Origin: an uncultured Ilumatobacter sp. | GTDB lineage: Bacteria; Actinomycetota; Acidimicrobiia; Acidimicrobiales; Ilumatobacteraceae | DNA length: 34,777 nucleotides | Direction: 5' to 3' | NCBI GenBank assembly: GCA_937891565.1 | Contig: CALAHA010000266.1 | Coordinates: 1 to 34,777 of the forward strand | Shown here: positions 1 through 7,845 of the stretch, one piece after another | Layout: every line of letters begins with the position of its first letter | Position numbering within the stretch: position 1 is the first letter of the stretch | Notes under the pieces: model-generated | Told to the model about the DNA's origin: nothing | Seen by the model: the letters and a program-made list of their open reading frames with translations, nothing else | The model's database searches: none | Made by a program: the position numbers and the translations under genes

Positions 1-1239
1 GCATCGACGCAGCAACTCCTCGGCGAGCTCGATCAATTCATTGTTGACGTGATTAAGCCGATGGAGGACGAAGACGACAACATCCGCTTCTTCGACCGCC
101 GTCGCGAAGACAGCCGGACCGACTGGGACCGTGATGGCCTGCCAAATGCCGAGTGGGAAGGCCTGCTGCGCCGGATGCGTGTCGCAGCTGACGAAGCCGG
201 CTTCTATCGGCAGCAGCTGCCGGAACGGTTCGGCGGCAAAAACCTGGGCAGCCTCGACATGGCAATCGTGCGTGAACATTTGGCGCGCAAGGGCCTTGGC
301 CTTCACAACGACTTGCAGAACGAGAGCTCGATCGTCGGCAACCTCGTCACCGTCTTGATGATGGAGAAGTACGGATCGCCCGAGCAACAAGCCGAATGGA
401 TCCCAAAAATGCTTGCCGGCACGGCGCGCATCGGTTTCGGGCTGACCGAACCGCTTCACGGCTCCGACGCCACCTGGATGGAAACCACTGCAACACGTGA
501 CGGTGACGAATGGGTCATCAGCGGTGAGAAGTACTGGAACACCGGCCTCCACCACGCCACCCACGACTACATCTTTGCCCGCACATCCGGTGAGCCAGGC
601 GACGGACGTGGCATCACCTGCTTCATCGTGCCGACCGACTCACCCGGCTTCAAGATCGAAGAGTTCATGTGGACTTTCAACATGCCGACTGATCACGCCC
701 ATGTCCGGTTAAACGAAGTGCGGGTCAATGACGACACGATCCTTGGCGACGAAGGGCTCGGCTTGATGACCGCCCAGCTGTTCGTGCACGAGAACCGGAT
801 CCGCCAGGCAGCGTCGTCGCTCGGAGCCGGGCTGCACTGCATCGACACCGCAGTCGCCTACGCCAATAATCGCACCACGTTCGGCAAGACCCTCTCGACG
901 AACCAGGCCATCCAATTCCCACTCGCCGAACTCGCCACCGAAGCCGAAATGTTGCGTGCCCTTATCTGGAAGACGGCATGGCAGCTCGACACGGGTGTTG
1001 ACCATATGGAGATCACCGACAAGGTCGCGATGTGCAACTACCGCGCCAACCGCTTTGCTTGCAACGCCGCCGATCAGGCGATGCAGACGTGTGGCGGTAT
1101 GGGCTACAACCGGGCAATGCCGTTTGAGCACATCTACCGTCACCATCGTCGCTACCGAATTACCGAGGGCTCGGACGAAATTCAGATCCGCAAGGTCGCC
1201 GGCAAGCTCTTTGGAATGACCGGCCGCGCCAAAGGCTGA
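1..1239 (+). CDS. acyl-CoA dehydrogenase family protein (5' end outside window)
   Basis: Frame is open from base 1 (ASTQQLLGELDQFIVDVIKPMEDED...). Contains ACAD motifs GFGLTEPLHGSDATWMETTA, TFGKTLSTNQAIQFPLAELATE, QTCGGMGYNRAMPFEHIYR and YRITEGSDEIQ. Confidence 0.95.
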   Translation, partial: ASTQQLLGELDQFIVDVIKPMEDEDDNIRFFDRRREDSRTDWDRDGLPNAEWEGLLRRMRVAADEAGFYRQQLPERFGGKNLGSLDMAIVREHLARKGLGLHNDLQNESSIVGNLVTVLMMEKYGSPEQQAEWIPKMLAGTARIGFGLTEPLHGSDATWMETTATRDGDEWVISGEKYWNTGLHHATHDYIFARTSGEPGDGRGITCFIVPTDSPGFKIEEFMWTFNMPTDHAHVRLNEVRVNDDTILGDEGLGLMTAQLFVHENRIRQAASSLGAGLHCIDTAVAYANNRTTFGKTLSTNQAIQFPLAELATEAEMLRALIWKTAWQLDTGVDHMEITDKVAMCNYRANRFACNAADQAMQTCGGMGYNRAMPFEHIYRHHRRYRITEGSDEIQIRKVAGKLFGMTGRAKG

Positions 1240-1262
1240 GCGATGGAGCGGGCCGGTTTTGG

Positions 1263-1868
1263 TTAGAGGGCGACGTCAGCGACGGTGACGGAGAGCACCT
1301 GGCCTTGGGCTGCATGACTCACGCCGGTGGCGATGTTGCAGAAGAACACGTAGTTGCCCGGCTCAAGATCAAACTCGATGGTCTCGGTACCGCCGCTCTG
1401 CATGTTGCTGGTGCGACCGACGAAGTCGGCACCGAGCGTTGCTTCATCGATAGAGCCGTCAGCGAGCTGCGGAAGTGTCTCGTAGCTTTCGCCGCGAGCA
1501 ATCGCGAAGTGATGCGGAAAGTCGCCGTCGTTGGTGACGTCGAACGTGATGACGCCAGGAATCAACTCGATCGGTGATTCGACGGCCCACTCAACGAGCG
1601 ACACCTCGACGGCCTCCGCAACCTGTTCGGCAGGAATGATCGCATCGGTCACCACAGGTGCTTCGGACACGGGCATACCGGGGTCGGAAATGGGGACCAG
1701 AATCTCGGGCTCGCCAGGGTCAGATTCAGGCTGCTGGGGGGTTTCGCCTTCGGCCTCAACTGAATCGGACGAGGTCGTAGCATCGTCGCTCCCGCCGCAC
1801 GCGGAAAGGGCAAGTATGGCAACGATGGAAACCGTGGAAACCGTGGCGATGAGGGCGGAACGACGCAT
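1263..1868 (-). CDS. secreted cupredoxin-like lipoprotein
   Basis: Lipobox signal peptide (MRRSALIATVSTVSIVAILALSACGG), acidic linker, then a cupredoxin-like C-terminus (DFPHHFAIARGES...LEPGNYVFFCNIATGVSHAAQGQVLSVTV). Confidence 0.8.
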   Translation of the reverse strand: MRRSALIATVSTVSIVAILALSACGGSDDATTSSDSVEAEGETPQQPESDPGEPEILVPISDPGMPVSEAPVVTDAIIPAEQVAEAVEVSLVEWAVESPIELIPGVITFDVTNDGDFPHHFAIARGESYETLPQLADGSIDEATLGADFVGRTSNMQSGGTETIEFDLEPGNYVFFCNIATGVSHAAQGQVLSVTVADVAL

Positions 1869-1904
1869 TCGCACACTCTGACATGTCGGCGGTTCCAAAG
1901 GGGG

Positions 1905-2255
1905 TCACCGGTTGACAGGAATCGGTGCTGGCACGCTCCAATCGAGGGGCATCCGTTCGAAGTCGAAGAATGGAGCTTCGTCCTGCTCGGTAATCGCATC
2001 TTCGATCTGGTCGTAGAAGCCCCGGCCAGTTTATTCGGCGAAGGTGATCGCCACGTCGCTGCCGTCGTTGCGTATGAGTGTCTCGCGGCGTGGCATTCCA
2101 CCCGTCTGCTTCATGTGTGCGTGGAACAACTCAAGGTCACCCGTGTCGTATGCGACATGCTGGCAGGAGTGGTCGCCGTGGCGGCCAACAAACTTGGTCA
2201 CCTGCGACTTCTTCGCCCGGTCGATGGCTGACTTGGCACGCGCACTGGACTTGGC
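1905..2255 (-). pseudogene. VOC/dioxygenase-like C-terminal remnant with in-frame stop
   Basis: Minus-strand reading: ...SQVTKFVGRHGDHSCQHVAYDTGDLELFHAHMKQTGGMPRRETLIRNDGSDVAITFAE*TGRGFYDQIEDAITEQDEAPFFDFERMPLDWSVPAPIPVNR*. The reading continues in frame after a TAA. No N-terminal part found. Confidence 0.6.
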
Positions 2256-2522
2256 GTTGTGGCGTTCTGCACGCTCGAGATCGCACAGGGTTCAGACGAC
2301 GACACGGTCGTAGCGCTGAGTTCGATCACGCAGATTCTCGAGATACACACCGTGACCGGAGTCGGCGATTTGCACCTCCGCATCGTGGCCCGATCCAACG
2401 ATCATCTGCACGAAGTGATGCAGCAGATTGCGGCGGTGCCGACGGTGCAAAGAAGCCAGACTCAATTGGCATTGTCGACCGTTTTGAGTCGAACAATTGC
2501 TGACGTCCTCGCAGGAAACTGA
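2250..2522 (+). pseudogene. Lrp/AsnC C-terminal (RAM) domain remnant lacking the HTH
   Basis: AFCTLEIAQGSDDDTVVALSSITQILEIHTVTGVGDLHLRIVARSNDHLHEVMQQIAAVPTVQRSQTQLALSTV resembles the Lrp RAM domain. No HTH is encoded upstream. Confidence 0.6.
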
Positions 2523-2774
2523 GCGACGAATCGGCTTGTGGCCGGAGTGCTGCGCGGATCAGGTCACCCCCCGGAGACCTGATCCGCCGCAAGCGCGCCG
2601 ACCCGACAAGATCTAGTCGACGAGGGAACGTTACCGGGACTGTGCCATAAGTCGCACCGCGCGTGGAGCATGATTTGTCGCAATCGAACGCCCGTTGGCG
2701 CGCGCGTGGTGTAAAAGCGCGGCATCGTCAGCAGGAACGGACATCTCGAGAGCGAAGTTGACGCGCTTCGCCAC

Positions 2775-3625
2775 TGGCTTCACGACTGGGATTGGCGCGA
2801 TCCGGCCTGGGGTAGCAACGCGATCGAAATCTGGAACTCGGTGCGCGAGCAGTGCCCGATGGCCATGACCGAACGATACGGGCGGGCCTTTATGCCAGTC
2901 ACGATGGAAGCTGAGCGGCGTGAGTACACGCAACACCTGATTGCTCAGGTTCGCGAGAAGGCGAACGATTCCCAGTCAGGTCGTCCGGCCACTGCCGACG
3001 CCGCTGCGCAGTATTCGCAGCACATCCCGGTGCATGGGATCGCCCAGATGATCGGCGTGCCCGACAGCGCCGCGGATCTCTTCCGCGACTGGATCTACTG
3101 CAACTTCCAACTGGCTCCGCGCGACAACAAGGTGCGCGAGCAAGTGACTGCTGAGATGCGGGCCTGTGGCATCTGGCTACGAATCCCGACGACCTCGCTC
3201 GCCTGGCTGCGGTGGTCGAGGACCCGGACGACATGCTCTGGCTCACGTTCACCGAGGAAGTGGTGCGTTACTACGCGCCGGTCACGATGGGCCGCAGGGT
3301 CATTGGCGACACGGAGATCCAGAGTTGCCCGGTCCGTGCCGGCGAGCAAGTGCTGGTTACTTTCCCGGCTGCAAATCACGACCTGCTCGCCTTCGATGAT
3401 CCTCACGAGTTCCGGATTGACCGAGCCGAGAACCGTCACGTTGCATTCGGGCTCGGCGTTCATCGTTGCCTCGGGTCGAATCTCGCCCGGTTGGAGATGC
3501 ACATCGCATTCCACGAGTGGGTGCGCGCGTTCCCGAACTTTTAGCTCGACACGTCAGAAGAAACGATGTTGGCGAACGGCCAGATTCGCGGCCCTCGGAA
3601 CATTCCCGTTGTGCTGGAGGGCTGA
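2775..3625 (+). pseudogene. cytochrome P450 remnant (internal deletion, frameshift, in-frame stop)
   Basis: N-terminal piece WDWRDPAWGSNAIEIWNSVREQCPMAMTERYG. After a frame change, HLATNPDDLARLAAVVEDPDDMLWLTFTEEVVRYYAPVTMGRR (ExxR) and heme loop FGLGVHRCLGSNLAR. Then PNF*LDTSEETMLANGQIRGPRNIPVVLEG*. The I-helix region is missing. Confidence 0.8.
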
Positions 3626-3694
3626 GCCGCTGCAGGACCAAGAGAGCCCTCGTTCCGTGGGGAGACAACGCAAGCGCACTCGTCACCGGTGTCG

Positions 3695-3890
3695 CCAGAC
3701 GTTTTCGAAGACCGCGATCGACATCTACGGGGCTGATGACAAGAACCTGTTCGCGCAACTCACCGTCGTGTTTGGCAACACCAACTTGGCGATTGCCTTC
3801 GAGCACGGTCTGATGTCGCCGCGAAATGGATTGGCCGAAGTCATTGCAACACATCGCGATGCCACGGTGGGCGCACGACTCACTCTTGCT
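3695..3890 (+). pseudogene. GAF-domain (GAF/ANTAR-like) remnant
   Basis: TAIDIYGADDKNLFAQLTVVFGNTNLAIAFEHGLMSPRNGLAEVIATHRDATVGAR resembles the end of a GAF domain followed by the start of an ANTAR linker. No start or complete domain. Confidence 0.4.
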
Positions 3891-3933
3891 CTAGAGCCCC
3901 AAAGGCTCAGAGTGCCAAGACCCGGAGCCAGCG

Positions 3934-4548
3934 TCAGAGTTCGGCCGAGCCGCCCGGCCCGGTGATCGTCGCGGTGAGGCCGCCGCGCTCGGCCGCCACG
4001 ACGTCAATATCGAGACCAAGTGCAGCAAGTGGTCCCATGACGTTGAACGGCAGCGGATGGTTGACCGCAAAATTCTCGAGTTCGACTCCGCCGGGCTGCG
4101 TGGCGCTGGGGAGCGCGGTGTCACCCCAGTCGATGATGAACGGCAGCGTCGACGACGACGGGAAGGTCAGTGCCCAGACCAGCAGCTCGCCGTTCGGGGC
4201 CTTCCGACTCATGTCGTTGATTGGACCCGTGTCGTAGCCAGCGTTGAAGCAAAGGTCGACGAGATCCTCAATTGTTTCGTCGTCGGTGGGCCGTACTGCA
4301 AAGCCAACGAGCCCCGGGCCGTCGAGGTCGTCGATGCCAAACGGCCGAGGAATTTCGGGGTCGGGTTGGCCGGGATCCGGGGCGATAATTTCGAGGTAGC
4401 ACTCGCCGAGGGAGACGAGAGCGTTATGCGTACCGAGCCCGATGTGGGCGCCTCCCATTGCTGGCCTGATGCCCGTCTGTTGCTCAAACCAGTCGATCCC
4501 TTCGGGGAGGTCGGCGACTGCGTACACGAGATGATCGATCACGGCCAT
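3934..4548 (-). CDS. VOC family protein (glyoxalase-like domain)
   Basis: MAVIDHLVYAVADLPEGIDWFEQQTGIRPAMGGAHIGLGTHNALVSLGECYLEIIAPDP is a typical glyoxalase-like N-terminus. Confidence 0.85.
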   Translation of the reverse strand: MAVIDHLVYAVADLPEGIDWFEQQTGIRPAMGGAHIGLGTHNALVSLGECYLEIIAPDPGQPDPEIPRPFGIDDLDGPGLVGFAVRPTDDETIEDLVDLCFNAGYDTGPINDMSRKAPNGELLVWALTFPSSSTLPFIIDWGDTALPSATQPGGVELENFAVNHPLPFNVMGPLAALGLDIDVVAAERGGLTATITGPGGSAEL

Positions 4549-4594
4549 TTCACGATCCTCGCAGCCGAGCCCAGATTCTTTAGTATCAATCGAC

Positions 4595-5341
4595 ATGAGC
4601 ACAAATGAAGAGTTTGCCGGCAAGGTCGCATTGGTCACCGGTTCGTCGAGCGGTATCGGCGAGGAAACTGCCCGCCGCCTGTCTGCACTCGGCGCCACCG
4701 TCGTCGTCAACTCTTCGCAATCGGTCGAAGCCGGAGAAGCGGTCGCGGCAGCGTTGCCGGGGACAGCGACCTACATCCGGGCTGACATCAGCAATCAGGA
4801 CGAAGCCCACGGCCTCATCGACGCGACCATCGAACGATTCGGCCAGCTCGACTTTTTGATCAACAACGCCGGGTGGACCACCGAGGTGCCGCACGACCAG
4901 CTCGACGATCTGACGGACGAGATTTTCCGAAAGACCTTCGACGTCAATGTGTTTGGCACCTGGTGGCTGACCAAGCGGGCAATTCCGCACCTTCGCAAGA
5001 GCGACGACCCGAACATTGTCAACATTACGTCGATCGCAGGCGTCAGGCCGGTGGGCTCATCGATGGCCTATTCGATGACGAAGGCAGCGCTCAACCAGAT
5101 GACGTTGCTGCTGGCGAAGTCCTATGGGCCGATCCGTGTGAACGCAGTTGCGCCCGGCCTCGTGGCCACCCCGTGGACCAAAGACTGGGATGCGCTGCAT
5201 GCCGCTGTCGCAGCCACCGCTCCCGTGCCGCGTTCGGCAACGCCGCAAGACTGCGGTGAGGCTGTGCTTGCATTGCTCCGCAACAAATATGTGTCAGGCG
5301 AAATCTTTGTTGTCGACGGAGGCCTCACTCAAAAGATGTGA
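4595..5341 (+). CDS. SDR family oxidoreductase
   Basis: TGSSSGIGEETARRL, NNAGW, YSMTKAALNQM (YxxxK), C-terminal GEIFVVDGGLTQKM. Confidence 0.93.
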   Translation: MSTNEEFAGKVALVTGSSSGIGEETARRLSALGATVVVNSSQSVEAGEAVAAALPGTATYIRADISNQDEAHGLIDATIERFGQLDFLINNAGWTTEVPHDQLDDLTDEIFRKTFDVNVFGTWWLTKRAIPHLRKSDDPNIVNITSIAGVRPVGSSMAYSMTKAALNQMTLLLAKSYGPIRVNAVAPGLVATPWTKDWDALHAAVAATAPVPRSATPQDCGEAVLALLRNKYVSGEIFVVDGGLTQKM

Positions 5342-5348
5342 GGCCTGC

Positions 5349-5624
5349 TCAGTGAGTGGCGACGCAAAACTCGTTGCACTCAGGGTCGCTTAACGTGGTC
5401 CACCGGACGTTCCACTCGTCCTTGTCGTGTACGACGGTGGCGCCGAGCCTCAGGAGTCGCTCGTGGCGAGTGTCGAGTTCGCCGAGCGCCTCGCCACGAC
5501 AAAGTCGGTGAGCGTTTGGAAGCCAATCCAGCTGGCTGTTGATCCACTGAGCGTGTACCTGTTCGACCGAGAGACCCGACTTCGGCTTGACGGGCTTCAG
5601 CGCGTACGCATCTCGGCTAACCAC
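5349..5624 (-). pseudogene. C-terminal fragment of a glyoxalase-superfamily protein
   Basis: RHERLLRLGATVVHDKDEWNVRWTTLSDPECNEFCV matches the C-terminal half of actinobacterial glyoxalase-like proteins. The N-terminal half is absent, and the ORF start overlaps the neighbouring thioesterase. Confidence 0.5.
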
Positions 5625-6076
5625 GCTGGCAGCCGTGTGGGTCGACCGCCGTTGGTGGTGCAGCCGTGCACGGTCACGCCGGTCGCGTGAGCGAGGAGCT
5701 CGTTGTCTGATCCGGTGGTCACGAGGTAGGCCATCTGGAACGTGGCGCGAGTAACGGCTGCGAGCGAAAGATGGATGGTGATCACGTCATCGAAACGCAA
5801 TGGTTGTCGGTATGTGACGAACGATTCGAGGACAGGTGACTCAAGGCCGGCATCGCGCCACTCTGTGAACGGGTGGCCGACGTGCGCGAGAAACGCGACG
5901 CGGGCCTCTTCGAAGTAGGCGAGGTAGTTGCTGTGGTGGACAATCCCCATGGCGTCGGTTTCAACGAAGCGCACGCGAATCTGGTGAGTGAATTCATAGT
6001 CGGCAGGTGAGGAGGTCGGTTCGACAGACAGGCGCACGCGGTGATTCTTCCACGCGCCGACCAGACCGACTGCCAC
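5597..6076 (-). CDS. acyl-CoA thioesterase, 4HBT/YbgC type
   Basis: IRVRFVETDAMGIVHHSNYLAYFEEARVAFL, a hot-dog thioesterase signature. Start codon uncertain. Confidence 0.88.
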   Translation of the reverse strand: MAVGLVGAWKNHRVRLSVEPTSSPADYEFTHQIRVRFVETDAMGIVHHSNYLAYFEEARVAFLAHVGHPFTEWRDAGLESPVLESFVTYRQPLRFDDVITIHLSLAAVTRATFQMAYLVTTGSDNELLAHATGVTVHGCTTNGGRPTRLPAWLAEMRTR

Positions 6077-6147
6077 GCTCTTGTCACGCTCTTGGCACGC
6101 CCTGGTCAGACCAAGGTGTGACAGGTCGGTTGCGCGAGGATGGCAGG

Positions 6148-6639
6148 GTGACGCCAGCCGTGAAGATGTTGGAGATTGCTGGCGTCAAGCACGCGATCAG
6201 CGAGTACGACCGGCATCTGTCCGGCGACGGTGCGCTGCGCGACTTCGGCAGGGAGGCCGCCGAAGCGCTCGGCCTCTCAGATGACGAGGTCTTCAAGACG
6301 CTGATCGTGGTCGTTGAAGGTGGGCCGCGCTCACCTGAAATGGTGGTGGCCGTTCTCCCGGTCAGCTGTCAGCTGTCGATGAAGCTGATCGCTGTAGCCG
6401 CTGGTGCGAAGAAGGCGACGATGTGTGATCCGGTCGCAGCGGAACGGTCGTCCGGCTACGTGATTGGCGGCATCAGCCCGCTCGGACAGCGGCGTCAGTT
6501 GCGAACTGTTGTTGATGAGTCCGCTCAACTGTTCGACACGATCTACGTGAGTGGAGGCAAGCGAGGCCTCGACATCGGGCTCGCGCCATGCGACCTGATC
6601 AGCGTGCTCAATGCGACCGTGGCCTTGATCACTACATGA
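6148..6639 (+). CDS. YbaK/EbsC family Cys-tRNA(Pro)-deacylase-like protein
   Basis: GTG start; VFKTLIVVVEGG, AVLPVSCQLSMKLIAVAAGAKKATMCDP, GYVIGGISPLGQRRQLRTVVDESA, YVSGGKRGLDIGLAPCDL. Confidence 0.9.
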   Translation: MTPAVKMLEIAGVKHAISEYDRHLSGDGALRDFGREAAEALGLSDDEVFKTLIVVVEGGPRSPEMVVAVLPVSCQLSMKLIAVAAGAKKATMCDPVAAERSSGYVIGGISPLGQRRQLRTVVDESAQLFDTIYVSGGKRGLDIGLAPCDLISVLNATVALITT

Positions 6640-6723
6640 GGTCGTCGTCTGGCGACGGCACAACGACCATGTACTCAAAGGTGTTGTAGATGGTTGTCCG
6701 AGCCGAAACGCAACCGGTCGCGT

Positions 6724-7629
6724 TCAGCGAGCGGGGTGGCGTTGCAGGGCTTCGATCCGAGCGACGCGTGTTCGTGCCGCCGGATGTGAGGCAGCCAGCC
6801 GCGCTCGCCAGCCGATGGCGCGGCCGCCCGTGCCGTTGGCGAGGACCTGGCGCAGTGCACTCGCCAACTCGGGGCCGAATCCCATTGCGACAGCGCGTTT
6901 GTCGGCGTCGAACTCAGCGCGCTGGCCAACGAAGTTCCCGAGTGCATCACCCGCACACAACGCTGCGGTGAAGACCCACGACACTGCCTTGAAAAAGGTG
7001 GCCGCGAACTGCCCGGCAGTTCTGATAATCCGCGACTGGCGCCCGAAGCTCTGCGCCGCCGCCTGGCCCACGTTTTCGAAGAAGAAGCCGATTCGAGCCA
7101 GGAATACGACGGGTGCCGACAACCAGTGAGCGATGGTGATGGCCACCGTGTGGAGGCCGAGGTGGTGGCTGATTTCGTGAGCGAGCACGCCACGTAGTTG
7201 GGTCGGCGTCAGCTCCTGGGCAGCGAATGAGGTGACGACGACGAGGTGCCCACCGCAGGCAAAGGCGTTCAACTCGTCGGATGGCAGCACTCGCAGGACG
7301 TAGCGACTTGGTGGCAGGTGGTTGGCCTGGGCGATTTCGGCCCAGGCGGGAGCGATCAGCGCGGCTTCTTCGGGGTGAGCCCGACGTGCACCCAGAATGG
7401 GGGTCAGTACCGCGGTTTGGAAAGGCCGCACGAACAACAATAAGCCGGAGGCGGCGAACACAACGACCGTCCAGCGAAAAGGCACCCCGAAGACCATGTT
7501 GGCTGGCCACCAGAGCAGGCCGAGTGCCAGCAGGCTGAACGGAGCCATCGCAACGACCGGGACGAACGCCCAGATCGCTGATCGTTCGACGCTCCGAGCG
7601 CCCCGTGACCGAGCCATCAAGATGCTCAT
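6724..7629 (-). CDS. M48 family metalloprotease (HtpX-like)
   Basis: GVLAHEISHHLGLHTVAIT (HExxH), downstream RAEFDADKRAVAMG, and hydrophobic N-terminal segments. Confidence 0.9.
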   Translation of the reverse strand: MSILMARSRGARSVERSAIWAFVPVVAMAPFSLLALGLLWWPANMVFGVPFRWTVVVFAASGLLLFVRPFQTAVLTPILGARRAHPEEAALIAPAWAEIAQANHLPPSRYVLRVLPSDELNAFACGGHLVVVTSFAAQELTPTQLRGVLAHEISHHLGLHTVAITIAHWLSAPVVFLARIGFFFENVGQAAAQSFGRQSRIIRTAGQFAATFFKAVSWVFTAALCAGDALGNFVGQRAEFDADKRAVAMGFGPELASALRQVLANGTGGRAIGWRARLAASHPAARTRVARIEALQRHPAR

Positions 7630-7729
7630 GATAGAGATTTTATGTGAGCTGGAACTGACTGAATCGAGAAACTCACCCTTCGTGTTTGCGTCCACGTTCA
7701 GGGTGGTGAGCGGCGGAGGGACCGTGTAT

Positions 7730-7744
7730 GATTCTTGAAGAATC
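7730..7744. repeat. perfect palindrome GATTCTT-G-AAGAATC
   Basis: 7-bp arms in the divergent interval between the M48 protease and the HD-GYP gene. Confidence 0.5.
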
Positions 7745-7845
7745 CTATGAAGGAGCCGAAGGGCTTGACAGATGCACAAGGATTACCACCGAGAAGCAGT
7801 AGGCAACAACGAGTGAACAGAAATGAAAATTGAGTGCCAGGATCG

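Noticed and set aside
7764-7800. TTGACA box as HD-GYP promoter
   Set aside because: No acceptable TANNNT -10 at 16-19 bp spacing.
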